The translations under genes and the position numbers were made by a program. This document shows, one piece after another, positions 13,501-24,254 of a stretch of 64,000 bases of DNA. This DNA comes from Lasiodiplodia sp. COLG20. Taxonomy: Eukaryota > Ascomycota > Dothideomycetes > Botryosphaeriales > Botryosphaeriaceae. Position 1 is the first letter of the stretch, and every line of letters begins with the position of its first letter. The DNA lies in contig VNWV01000003.1 in the NCBI GenBank assembly GCA_009801085.1, positions 2,976,001 through 3,040,000 of the forward strand, given 5' to 3'. The notes under the pieces are model-generated. The model was not told the origin of the DNA, searched no databases, and saw only the letters and a program-made list of their open reading frames with translations.

Positions 13501-14635
13501 GCCGGGTGGGCGAGCCGTTGCGGGAAGGAAGGATGATGAGCAGCCGGGTCCGGGGTAGTTGTTCGAGGTTACACTGCGGAGAGGAACAGAAACCGGCTTC
13601 GTGCAGAGATTTGGCGCCCAGAGTGGTCCATTTCTACTGCGCTTCAACTTGCACGGCCGAAAGTTGGACGCAGGCCTCTGGATGGACAGGTCCGTTGACG
13701 CAGGGACGGTACCGTGGCGTTTTTCGGCCCCCATTTCACCTCCCTCCTCGGCGTTGCCGATTCAACCATCTCCAACCGCCTCGATTTTCTTCAACGATCC
13801 GGCCTCCCTTACGGCTCCTTCCCGATCAACGCAGCGCCGGACTTGGCCGCGACTCGAAGAACGGCGATCGATGCTAGCGCGGGATGGGCTTGAGTGGGCA
13901 GAGTCGTTAGGGCGGGGAAAGGGCTGAGCCGGCGGGCATTGGTCATGCCGGTCTATCTTTAAGTCCATGTAGTAAGCGCTCACCGCCAGAATACCCCTCC
14001 ACTTCACGAGCAATGAGCGCCCAGATAAAAGCGATTAGCGCGCTGTCTTTTCTTTTTTGCCTTCGCGCTAAACAATCACCTGCTTCTGCACCACTAACAC
14101 ATCTCGTATGTATGTCATTCTTCTATGACGAGAGAAGCTTGGCGGTCGTGCGGCTGCCTGAATTGACCCTTCGTCGCGGCACGTCACTGTCCAAAAGGCT
14201 TATCCTCGTATCCGCAAGGCCTTGCCTCCGCCTTATCCCCATCCTACCTTTGCACAGGATCCACACACTCCTCACACGTCGATTACGCGTTCAAGCAGCG
14301 CCTTCTAAACCTTTTCAAATCCACGACCAATCCGGAGAGCGTGAGCCTGCGGGACGAAGGAGCCGCCAAGACGGGATCTCCGTACGGGCTTATACTCATG
14401 TACTCTGAGCAAAATCTACATCCATAACAATCCTCCGTGAATGCGTGCCCAACGCACCGGTCAAATTTCTCTCCACAGCAACGTAATGCGTGAACTGTAC
14501 CATCGCCGATCAGCCCATTCTCGCACAAACCCGCCATTTATTACTTGACAAATAGATTCCATTCCATCATGCTCTCTTATCTACAAAGCCCTATTCCTCC
14601 GTCTTATTTCCTCTTCTTTCTGCCACTGCCGTCTA

Positions 14636-14668
14636 CCTTGTACATGTGTATTACATGTACGTACAAGG
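14636..14668. repeat. Short inverted repeat / potential hairpin
   Basis: The arms CCTTGTAC (14636-14643) and GTACAAGG (14661-14668) are perfect reverse complements. Inside them ATGT and ACAT can pair further, leaving a 5-base loop and a GTAC bulge on one side. No gene is near. It may be chance, a remnant of a small element, or part of an untranslated transcript. Confidence 0.45.
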
Positions 14669-15579
14669 ATGCCAAGAAGGAGCAGGAGAAAAAAAAAGGG
14701 CCAGATAGCGTCAGGCACAAGAAACTACCACCTTTAACATACATAGCCCCCACAAGGCGAATTGTCTCAGCCCTGTGGTATGGGGGCCAATTAGCCCTGT
14801 GTGGAGGCGGGGTTAATGGGGCTAAACACATGGTACGAATGTACGTAACGTTCTCGGCCCCCAACGGTTCCCCAGCTGACATTCCTTCCCTCCCCCGGTT
14901 TCTCGACTCCTCGGCCAATCATGTTTTAATTTTTATTCCCCCCTTGTTTCTGGGACTTGGACCTGCCCTGCATTACGTGGCCCCCACGATATGCTCCTAC
15001 GATCTGTAAAACATACATCCGCTTTGCCGCTGCTATTTCCGATCTGTCGAGCCCTACCTATACGAGCATGCATATATCCATGGCCCCATGCCGGATAGGT
15101 GGCGCTCCGTAGCGGAGGACTATTAGTCACGCTGTTTTACTTCACCAAGGCAATGCAGAGGTGCCTTGCTGCTGCTCCAGGTGCGAGCACGATCATGTTT
15201 GGGACCGCCATGCAGCAAGGAGCGAAAGAAGCGAATATCGCTATCCTAGATCTTCTTCCTCGCAGACCCTGAGACAAACCCTCTATGATGCTTCGCGGAA
15301 ACAGTACTTGCTTTGTGCTACAACCTCCTTCAACCAGTACTGAGCCGGATGCGCCCTGCCATTTCAGTATTCAACTCCTTTCCCCCCCTATATCTCCATG
15401 GTATCGAACAATAGGAAGTGTAAGCTCCAAATCATGAAGAGAAAATGCAATTGAACGCAACATTGGCTCTTGATTTGCAGTGAATTGAAACTTATCTCTT
15501 TGTGTGCAACCTAACAACGACACATCCCTCTTCGTGGACCTACTACCAAGGGAAGGATCATAAACGTCGGGATACATGT

Positions 15580-15916
15580 CGGATTTTGTACTAACTACTA
15601 TTTATTGATCTATAGTTTAGACATAGAAAAATGTCTGAACAATGACGTAAGCATAGTGAAACGCGCTCTATTTATTGTCTCCTTCCATGCCAATTTAGTT
15701 CGACCCTAGTTTAACAAGGTTCAAAGAGTTATAAGACGGATGCCTCTTTTTAAAGAATCATAAAGCGTTTGAATACCCAAGAAGACTGCTTTACGTTAGC
15801 TTCTTTTAAATTTACTCAGCCAAACACTTTACTAAGAAAAGGTGCTCGTATTTAGAATAAGTGCCGAGAGCATTCATACAACTAAAAAGGGAGGAGGGGG
15901 AGGGGAAGAGAAAGAG
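15580..15916. other. AT-rich, stop-dense block followed by a purine tract
   Basis: Base composition drops visibly from the GC-rich background to AT-rich sequence with frequent TAA and TTTA and no open frame of note. It ends in an uninterrupted purine run (15884-15916). Such islands in filamentous ascomycetes are often old repeats decayed by repeat-induced point mutation, but I cannot match it to an element, so the origin is an inference. Confidence 0.35.
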
Positions 15917-17593
15917 CCCACAACTGACGGTGGGGTAGCAAAGACTCAGCCATATCACGCCTCCCCAACGGGTTTCATTTGACCCTCCCAATTTGGGTAG
16001 GCTCTACAAAAGCTACATGCAAGCCAAGACGGACATAGGGTATGGACATAGCAGAGCACATTTTGTCTGCCCACTTCATGCCACCCTGCCACGCACCCAC
16101 CCGTGACGGTTTCTGGTTGCATAATGACGTCCATGCATGCGCTGCGGACTACCTTTCAGACACGCTGGTCATTGCACAATAATGGCTCCACATAACGTAG
16201 CACGAGGATGCGGCAAAAACGGTTTAGTGACGCAGAATATTCACGCATAAACGCGTTCAAGAAGGGCAACGAAATGAAGTGAGCGAGAGAGCGGAGGTGA
16301 TGACGGGCATGGGTGTCATGAGACCAAAAGTGAGTTTACGTCGGCATGGTGATGGTTGGCGTCAGATAGGGTGATAGAAGTACGTACAACACGTGCATAC
16401 GCGCCGTTCCAGTACACGCGGTTTCCTTGTACCGGGTATTTGGGTAGGAGCTGGGGATGGGGCGGAGACGTGGGAGAGACAAGCAGTCCCCCAGGCGTTG
16501 CACAGGGATTGAGCGGTATTTTGCGCGGGCGGCATGCGCGAAAAGAAGTACAAAAGAGGAAAAAGGGTGAGGAGGTTGCCAAGCACCAATCGGAGTTATA
16601 CTGTCGTCCCACATCAAGCTCTCGAAAAGGGTGTCCGCTGCGGGGCGCGGAAGTAAAACCTTTGTTGTGAGTACAGAGGCGTACAACGCGGCAGGGAATT
16701 CCAAAACACTAGGGAGGTCCAGCATGCACGGATGGTAAATACGAGACACGGAAGGGACCCAAATGGTCGAGTTACAGCAACGTGAGGTGGAGCCATTCAG
16801 CAAGGTAAGCACACGAAGATGAGGAGTGTGCATGCGTGGGGGGATCATCAAGAAGTCTTCGAGGGACGCCAAGAGTCGTGAGATGCTGGTCTATACCAGA
16901 AAGCGTGCAAGGCGCGTGGCAGGATGTCTGGGGAGTGCAAAAAAAGCAAAGCTGGTGTTCAGTGACGGAGAGACGGCCGACACTCAAGGGGCCAATAACG
17001 ACAACAAGCATGAAAAGAGTGGTAGCATTCGGAAGGGCGGGAGCATTTCATGGCTGGCTGCAGACTGCTCGATGCCGCGGTCTAGTGCGCGATCCAGGCT
17101 TGCAATATCTGCGGGGCTGGGCCAGCGTGGCCGGCAGTCAGATTGGCAGGCTAGCACAGGGCTGAAGATCTTCTGGGAGAAGCCATGTTGTGAGTAAGCA
17201 AATGTGGAGAATTGGTGATCATAGGTCGAAATTACTATGGCCTTGGGATCCTTCATCCTTGCGGTTGCCTCGTCGCTGGCCTTCTCCAGATCCTTCGAGC
17301 GGGATGGTGCGCGGGCTGGCGAGAGGACGGGCGGAGCAGACGCCACAGAGGTGTTGTGCACCCTGCCGTCAGCAGCGCGCCTCGTGTCACTCGCTAAGTG
17401 CTGACTGCATCTTACACCTCACTAGAATGTCCTAGGGCTTAGCGGCATCGGGCAAGATGTGCGCCAGAAAGCCGCTAGCGGGCAGCCCGCAATGGATTGG
17501 GATGTTTGCGACGAGTCAGCCGGGTATCGTGGGAGTGCAATGAGGATGCTGGGCGATGCTGCAACATGGACGCCGTGTGAGATTGTGCTGCCC

Positions 17594-18562
17594 TCACAGA
17601 TCACCAGTGGGGACCGAAGGGAACGTCGACGGGTTTGCAAGCCGGTCTCTGTTTCTCCGAGCAGCGTCGGCGTCGCGAATGCGCTTGATGCGCATCTGGT
17701 GGAAGTTCCTGGGAGGGCATTAGTCATGCTTTGTGCTGACAACAACAGCCTTATCGACCCGCGTCACTTGGGAAATTCTGCCCCACAGAAAAAAAGAAAC
17801 AAATACACAGCGGGGGGGACGCGGGCGCGGATGGGTCCCATGCGCATGCATGTTCACCATGACTCGACAGTGACTTTTTGCATCCGAAACCGAGCGGAAG
17901 CAGCGTTCCGGACGGGCAGTGTGGCCAGCGCGGTAAAGATGCGCGTTGTCGTGCCCGGCAAATTGGACACCGTCGGTTAAGTGACGGAACATGTACGTAC
18001 TTGTGGAGGGTAAAGATGCGCGGGCCGTCGTCAGTTTTGGCCTGGTCCGGGTTGGACAGGGCCTTGATCTGGGCGAAGGTTAGCCATATCGAAGGTTGTG
18101 GTGTGGCCCGACGGCTTACCTTGTCGTCTCGCTCTTTCTCGTCCTTCTTGTCCTGCTCCTCCTCGTCTTTCTTTTCCTCTTTGTCCTTCTCCTTGTCCTT
18201 GCCCTTGTCTGCTTCCTTCTCTTTGCGGCGCTCCTTCTTGCGACGCTGCTTCTCTTCGTATTCTTCCTTGATCTTCTGGATCTCGCGGTCCATGTCTTCC
18301 TTCTTCTTCTTCTCGGCGAGCGCGGCGGCCTCGTCAGCCTCAGGCTCGCAGAAACCGCGGTCCTTCAAGTGGCCAGGGCATATGTAAAAGAAGTCCTTGC
18401 ACGCTTCAGCTGGAGGCCGGGCGGAGGGTGGATTGGCGGCGTGCTGACCTTGTTGTCCGGGGTGATCAGCACGCTGGACGAGGGCTTGAAGCAGATCCAG
18501 CAGGCCTTCGCCTGGGCATCGGCCACACGGCGGTGGTGCCAGACGTTCTGCAGCGCGGCCAT
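17594..18562 (-). CDS. VFA1: VPS4-associated protein 1 (Vfa1) family
   Basis: The Vfa1 family binds the AAA ATPase Vps4 in yeast and is placed in the ESCRT/multivesicular-body pathway at endosomes. I infer four exons: 18562-18449, 18395-18120, 18068-18001 and 17708-17594, giving about 190 residues. The N-terminus MAALQNVWHHRRVADAQ, the pair CWIC and the later FFYICPGH form the conserved zinc-like head. A highly charged Lys/Glu coiled coil (about residues 60-125) follows. The last exon gives FHQMRIKRIRDADAARRN and the ending FPSVPTGDL, the typical family tail, found only by splicing over a 292-bp intron with a GACTAAT box. The second join (51-bp intron with GGCTAAC) removes a non-conserved insert. 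It is divergent from ARG4, 266 bp away. Confidence 0.9.
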
Positions 18563-18828
18563 GGTGCTTGCGGGAGGGAGGGAGATTCAGGGTTGCGTCA
18601 CCTGGGGGAGCTTAAGCTCGGGGCGCTCGGCTAAATAGCGGAGCCTTCTTATCGATAAAAATCATTTTGATTGCGAAGTCGGTGATTCGCACAGAGCCTG
18701 TGCTCAACCCAATCCACGCCCCGCCTACAACCGCATTGACTCACAGCCAGCTGCTTTTTCTGCTTGCAATCCCTCGGAGCCCTTCCAGTCCAGCTCTCTC
18801 CTCACCCGTCCCCCAAATATCGCCCACC
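18563..18828. promoter_or_regulatory. Shared VFA1/ARG4 promoter with Gcn4/CpcA-type site
   Basis: The 266 bp between the two start codons must serve both divergent genes. TGACTCA at 18737-18743 is a perfect core site for Gcn4 (CpcA/CPC1 in filamentous fungi), the bZIP activator of amino-acid biosynthesis genes. It lies 86 bp before the ARG4 ATG. Whether it also acts on VFA1 is unknown. Confidence 0.75.
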
Positions 18829-20289
18829 ATGGCCGAGAACAAGCCCAGCAAGACGATGCTCTGGGGCGGCCGCTTCACAGGTAACGCGCCATTGGCACGC
18901 TCCAAGCTCCCGTCCACGTCCTGATCAAGCCCAACAGGCGGCCTCGACCCGCTGATGGTCGCCTACAACGAGTCCATCTACTACGACCGCAACTTCTACG
19001 CCCAGGACATTGCCGGCTCCATTGCCTACGCCCGCCAGAACACCAAGCTGGGCATCTTGACCGAGGACGAGTTCCAGGCCATTGAGAAGGGCTTCCAGCA
19101 GGTCAAGCAGGAGTGGGAGAGCGGCGCCTTCGACATCAAGCCCGGCGTCGACGAGGACATCCACACTGCCAATGAGCGTCGTCTGGGCGAGATCATCGGC
19201 ACCAACATCGCCGGCAAGCTCCACACCGGCCGTAGCCGCAACGACCAGGTCGCCACCGACATCCGCATGTGGCTGCGCGAGAAGCTGCGCGAGATCGAGG
19301 GCTACCTCATCGAGTTCCTCAAGGTCGTCGCTGCCCGCGCTGAGAAGGAGATTGACCCCGTCATGCCCGGCTACACCCACCTGCAGCGTGCCCAGCCCAT
19401 CCGCTGGAGCCACTGGATGCTGAGCTACGGCCTTGCTTTTGCTACCGACCTCCAGCGCCTGCGTGAGACCATCCGCCGCGTCAACCGCTGCCCGCTTGGC
19501 TGCGGTGCGCTGGCTGGCAACCCCTTCGGCATCGACCGCGATGCCCTGGCCCAGGAGCTCGGTTTCGACGAGGTCTTGTACAACAGCATGGCCGGCGTTG
19601 CCGACCGTGACTTTGGCCTTGAGGCCATGCAGTGGGGCAGCACTCTGATGCTGCACATGAGCCGCTGGGCTGAAGATCTGATCATCTACAGCAGTGCTGA
19701 GTTCGGCTTCGTCAAGCTGGCTGACGCCTACAGCACTGGTAGCTCGCTGATGCCGCAGAAGAAGAACCCTGACAGTCTCGAACTGCTGCGCGGCAAGTCC
19801 GGCCGCGCCTTTGGCCAGATGGCCGGCCTGATGATGACCATTAAGGGCATCCCCTCCACTTACAATAAGGACCTCCAGGAGAGCGTCGAGCCGCTGCTCG
19901 ACCACGTCAAGACCGTTGCCGACAGCATCCAGATCGCAACCGGCGTCATCTCCACTCTCGACATTGTTCCTGAGAAGATGCGCGCTGCTTTGACCCCTGA
20001 CATGCTGGCCACCGATCTTGCCGATTACCTTGTCCGCAAGGGTGTTCCCTTCCGTGAGACTCACCACATCTCCGGCCGTGTCGTTGCTCTGGCCGAGAAG
20101 GAGGGCATTCCCATGGACCAGCTTTCTTTCGAGCAGCTGCAGGCCGTCGACTCCCGCTTCGAGCGTGACATCGTTGAGTCTTTCGACTACGAGAAGAGCG
20201 TTGAGATGCGCGCCACCAAGGGTGGCACTAGCAAGTCCTCTGTCTTGGACCAAATTGCCAATATTAGGAAGATGATTGAGGGCAACTAA
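18829..20289 (+). CDS. ARG4: Argininosuccinate lyase
   Basis: The enzyme cleaves argininosuccinate to arginine and fumarate, the last step of arginine synthesis, acting as a homotetramer. I infer two exons (18829-18880 and 18938-20289), 467 residues, a normal family length. The 57-bp intron sits inside the N-terminal WGGRFTGG motif, which the join restores. Visible hallmarks are [22 protein letters not shown] (catalytic His near residue 162) and the fumarase/lyase signature [11 protein letters not shown] near residues 284-294. The codon use is strongly C/G-ending, as expected for a well-expressed gene. The upstream TGACTCA suggests control by the cross-pathway activator. Identity is very secure. 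Confidence 0.98.
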
Positions 20290-20650
20290 ACGCGTTTCAT
20301 TATTTCTTATCCCAGCCTTCGGGAAGGGCTTATGTATTCATGTGTTTTATGTCAGGATGCTTTTACGACCGGCAGCCATATTTCTTGTATGTTCAACGGC
20401 GTGGGAAAACAGAAAAAAGAGTGAGGTTCTAGCAGGGAAAAAAGAGCTAGATGAGCCTATTGGATAGAATTGAATGGTTTTAGGATTCCGAATGTGAATA
20501 ATACCCTTGCTTCCGTCATGTCCAACACCTGGTACAATTATCCTAAATCCCTTACCATCTGTCCGCAAGCTTCAGCAACTTGGGTATTACGCCATACATA
20601 TGCCGTGTTCGTAGTTAAAGACTCCTCAACGCCATCATTAAACGCATTAA
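20290..20650. other. Intergenic region after ARG4
   Basis: These 361 bp are the convergent 3' flanks of ARG4 and the small gene on the minus strand. I see no further coding or RNA feature. Confidence 0.5.
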
Positions 20651-20936
20651 TCATCTGTACCCATCCCAACGAACATGGCCACTGACGTCAAAACCAGAAG
20701 TCATCGGCGTCATTGGCACCTCGTCCGGATGAATGAAGCCCGGCGCAGCCAACACAGAAGCTGGAGGAGCAGTGCTTGCCAGGCGAAGGATCCTGTATAT
20801 TGTAGTGAGTAGTTTGTCTTTTACGAGCCCTTCAGCTTTATCTACCCAGCACAGGAAAGCGACGATGACAAAGTACATACCACTTGATGGCTCCGGGTAA
20901 CTGAAAAGTCGATTTCGATGGCCGTGTGGTCTCCAT
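20651..20936 (-). CDS. Small two-exon protein of unknown function
   Basis: I do not recognise this protein. Two exons are inferred: 20936-20881 and 20792-20651, giving 65 residues, starting METTRPSKSTFQLPGAIKW and ending GHVRWDGYR. The 88-bp intron has a GTATGT donor and a TACAG acceptor, and the join splits a Trp codon (TG|G), leaving a smooth Ala/Pro-containing sequence with no low-complexity bias. The second exon contains IHPDEVPMTPMTSGFDV. No membrane span or clear domain is seen; the basic, Ser/Thr-rich N-terminus could be a mitochondrial targeting peptide. Support is the clean splice signals and an ATG in a reasonable context (AAACAATGG). A chance open frame remains possible. Confidence 0.5.
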
Positions 20937-22556
20937 TGTTTCGATGGGGTTCCCGCGTTCAATGCTGTTCTGAACAGGCTTTGCTTTCCTTGCTCAGTCT
21001 TTCTTCAGTGGAAGTCCGACGCGAGATGTGCAGCGCGTCTATATCGCGAAGTCGGCGGCCCACGATGACTCCAATCCCCAGGCGTAACCACGATCTGACT
21101 TTCTAAGCGGAGCTCCCGATTTGCAGTGGCGTCGTCGATGCTGATTCTTGGCCTTAGTAATATAGTCCAGTAACGCACAGACGAAAGAGGAAATTATTAA
21201 AATGATATTGCGAACAATATTGGGATGGTTGAATGCTGTAATTCTGCTTGGTGAGTTACATCTCGAGCAGAAGCGGCATCTTTAAAGCTATGAGTAGAAG
21301 TTCGGTCCCGCTCAGCCCTGTTGGACTGACTCTATTTTCATGTTCTGTGGCGTAGGTGTCGTTGCCTTAATGTAGTAAGCGCGCCTGTAATGTGGTGCGA
21401 GGTAGCCAATAATGGGGCGTGAGAGGCTGCGCCCCGAGCTGAGGATTGGTGGTGGTGGCTGGGTTCCCCCTCCCGAGTCTCTTGGCATCATCCTTTTTGC
21501 GCAACATTCGCTCACAGAAGTCGGCTCGACGGCGGGGCTGGAACAATATCCTCACTTAGTATTCAGTTGTAAGCTTGCGGTGGTAGATGTATGTGGGAAT
21601 CTTGGCTTCCATTGTACGAGTTGTCCTACGACGTGCAAGACACCAAACGAATCCGTGGTAATACATTTGTCTAGCTATTTTAGCTGCAGCAATCCACGGA
21701 TCGATGATCACTAAAGGAGTTCAGTCTGGCAAGATACATGAGGGCTGAGACATGGGTCACAATGAGCAAGTTACAAAGGCATCTACCATCTTCAGATATG
21801 CTTGCTGGCAATTCGTGGAAGCCAATGACCACTGCATAGAATTCTCGTTAGTGTACCCGAACAACCGAACCCGAGTTTCCAACTCAGCCCGTCTGGCCAA
21901 ATGCTGAGTCCCGTTTAGCTCTCGTATATACACATGTAGAGCGATGTTGCGCTGGTTGTCGAATACGAAGTTGCACAAGATGAGTCTTGGACGCATACTG
22001 ACTTGTAGATCGATCGATAGTGAGAATCAAGGGTATTCTCAGACTAGGACATAACTAATTCCATTTTATGTAGATTAGAGAAGCATGTGAGGTTGTGTGC
22101 AACAGAATCTCATTCGGCTGTAGAATGATATAGATCCGTAAGGCTTTTATCAGGGTGTAAGGTCGATAGAACGCATACCGATTTGACTGAAAAACATTTG
22201 CTCATAACTTGAATGTTCGCTCAAACTACATTCACGCTTGAACCGCCCGCTTTCTAATCAATGGTAGCTATTATTGTCTTTCCTATCTCTCCGTAGGAGA
22301 GGAAAACAAAAGAGACAAGGTCGTGGAGCATACCAGCACCTATCAAACAACAGCGGACTTTGCATGACTCGCGCGTCCAAACTCCGACACTTTTCCCACA
22401 GCTCGAGACCAGCTCCCTCCGCACCAAGCTCCACAATCGACCTCTTTCGCTCAAGACAGCGTGTTTCCTCCTCTCCCACAATGCATTGAGGCTCGACGCC
22501 TCCAATCACCCACAGACCTCATCTCCTTACCTTTTCCACGCAGCAGCATCCCCGTC
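20937..22556. other. Intergenic region between small gene and ALG14
   Basis: No gene is supported in these 1.6 kb. They are less GC-rich than the coding flanks. Both neighbouring genes are transcribed away from it, so two promoters are expected. A tiny uORF (ATG CAT TGA, 22481-22489) lies 76 bp before the ALG14 start. Confidence 0.5.
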
Positions 22557-23567
22557 ATGGCACCCGCAAACGCACCTCCGCCGCCGGTGTCCCTGCTTCT
22601 CTTCAACGGGCTGATTATCCTCGCCTTCCTCTCTATTCCCTTCATCGCACTACGCATAATCTTCCTCCTACCGCCTCTGCGGCCCCCGCCACGGCCCCGC
22701 CGCCGCCCCGGTTCCACAGGCACCAGCACAGCAACCAAATCTCTCCTCGCGGCCGGAGAGCGGGATGGTGATGATGCAGATGAAGATGGCGATACGGACC
22801 AATTGCAACGACAGGATCCCACGCGTCTCCTAGTCGTGCTCGGCAGCGGCGGCCACACGGCAGAGATGATGGCCATGCTGCGCAAGCTGGATGCGCAGAC
22901 TTTCCTGCGCAGCTGGTCGCACCGCACCTACGTTGTGTCTGAGGGCGACGGGTTCAGCGCGGAGCGGGCGCGCGAATTCGAGGAACGGCTGCTTGAGGAG
23001 GTTGCTACGGCAAAGAAAAGGAAGAACGAGAAAGAGGAGGGAAATGACAGCAAGGCAGCGGTGGAGAAGCACAGCACCGAGGACGAACAGGAGCAAGGCC
23101 CGAATGGCGACGCGAAGCTGGAACAGAAGACAACAGACTCCAACTCCTCCTCCTCCTCCTCCTCCAACACGCCACTCGACCCCGGCACCTACACCCTCCA
23201 CGTCGTCCCCCGCGCGCGCGCCATCCACCAGTCCCTCCTCACGACGCCGATCTCCGCGCTACGCTGCCTCCTCGCCTGTATCTCCATCCTGCAGCATCCT
23301 TGCCCACCCGACCTGATCCTCACCAACGGGCCCGGCACCGCCGTCATCGTCATCCTCACCGCGCTGCTGCTCCGCTTCATTGACGTCGGCGACAGCAAGG
23401 GCACCAGCCGCGTGCGCACCGTCTACGTCGAGAGCTGGGCCCGCGTCACCCGCCTCAGCCTCAGCGGCCGCCTGCTGCTGCGCGTCGTCGACCGCTTCGT
23501 CGTGCAGTGGGAGGGCCTGGTCGAGCGCACCGGTGGGAAGGCTGAGTTTTTGGGTGTTCTGGTCTGA
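22557..23567 (+). CDS. ALG14: UDP-GlcNAc transferase subunit Alg14
   Basis: Alg14 anchors the catalytic subunit Alg13 to the cytosolic face of the ER, and the pair adds the second GlcNAc to dolichol-PP-GlcNAc in N-glycan assembly. The single-exon product is 336 residues from the ATG at 22557. A hydrophobic segment (about residues 11-40) is the membrane anchor. GSGGHTAEM at residues 96-104 is the family nucleotide-sugar motif; ILTNGPGTAV and VYVESWARV follow, and the end EFLGVLV is typical. An acidic/basic low-complexity insert with a Ser run (about residues 145-205) sits after YVVSEGDGFSAERA and makes the protein longer than the yeast one. It converges on the IMA1 gene 687 bp downstream. Confidence 0.93.
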   Translation: MAPANAPPPPVSLLLFNGLIILAFLSIPFIALRIIFLLPPLRPPPRPRRRPGSTGTSTATKSLLAAGERDGDDADEDGDTDQLQRQDPTRLLVVLGSGGHTAEMMAMLRKLDAQTFLRSWSHRTYVVSEGDGFSAERAREFEERLLEEVATAKKRKNEKEEGNDSKAAVEKHSTEDEQEQGPNGDAKLEQKTTDSNSSSSSSSNTPLDPGTYTLHVVPRARAIHQSLLTTPISALRCLLACISILQHPCPPDLILTNGPGTAVIVILTALLLRFIDVGDSKGTSRVRTVYVESWARVTRLSLSGRLLLRVVDRFVVQWEGLVERTGGKAEFLGVLV

Positions 23568-24254
23568 ATGAAATGGGGTAAATGTTAGCGTCTCTCCGTG
23601 CTGATATCGGATATATGGCTTTAGGGGGGGCAGGTTTTGTGTGTTTTTCTGTCCGCCCCCTGCGCAGCAGGAAAAGAGCAAGCGGCTTCATGGAACCATG
23701 ACTGCGTTGAAGCGTACATGAGTGCTGCGAAGGAATAAAAGTTATGTATACCCGGACGGTTCTTCATGGGCAATGGAAGCCCCTGTTCAAGTATAGATTT
23801 CTCATTGAATGCACCGTGCAAGCTATCATGGGGAGCTCCCAGCTTTCTGACGCCCAGTTGCGGGACACGACTACGTACGTGACAAGAAACAATAGCAGAA
23901 AAGCATAAAGAGGGATTGCAAACAATTTGCCTACTATTCAATTGCTGTAGGTGAGCAGTACTACTGAAAGACGCTGAGGGTATTCTAGCAAGACCAAGAA
24001 GCAAAGAAGAAAAGAAAGAACCGGACTAAGGACATCATTAGCCACCTTCCAGTCTGTTCGTGTGTGTGGAATGAAGTCTGAAGTGAGAAAAGGCGGCAAT
24101 CATAGAAAACGACTCCCTGGCAGCGCCAATTTCCCCCGTCCCGGAAGCTCCATCTCCCAATTTTAATACACCAAAAGGAAAAATTAATCGCCATTCTCGT
24201 ACACCGCCGCCGCCTTCCTTTTCATTTCTTCATTCATCCACCAAATCGGATACC
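23568..24254. other. Convergent intergenic region ALG14 / IMA1
   Basis: These are the 3' flanks of two converging genes. I see no coding sequence or RNA gene in these 687 bp. Confidence 0.5.

Larger units (their letters stand above)
10540..17593. other. Seven-kilobase gene-free stretch
   Basis: I see no supportable gene. The largest open frames (around 13.4-13.9 kb plus, 16.3-16.9 kb minus and 17.0-17.4 kb minus) lack family resemblance and compete with open frames on the other strand. From about 15,580 to 15,880 the sequence becomes AT-rich and stop-dense, followed by a 33-base pure-purine tract at 15,884-15,916. A hairpin-forming inverted repeat lies at 14,636-14,668. Part of the stretch is the 3' flank of the C2H2 gene. 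Confidence 0.5.

Noticed and set aside
13395..13877. 160-codon plus-strand frame
   Set aside because: Cys/Arg-rich random-looking translation without motif or start context.
16336..16872. 178-codon minus-strand frame
   Set aside because: No recognisable domain, and another minus-strand frame overlaps it; composition is not coding-like.
16984..17361. Minus-strand frame containing a charged helix-like stretch (KDLEKASDEATARMKDPK)
   Set aside because: The frame has no ATG before this stretch and I could not find splice sites giving a consistent start; it lies downstream of VFA1 and may be chance. Worth a transcript check only.
18925..20253. 442-codon minus-strand frame antisense to ARG4
   Set aside because: A typical shadow caused by strong third-position G/C in the highly expressed lyase gene; no independent support.
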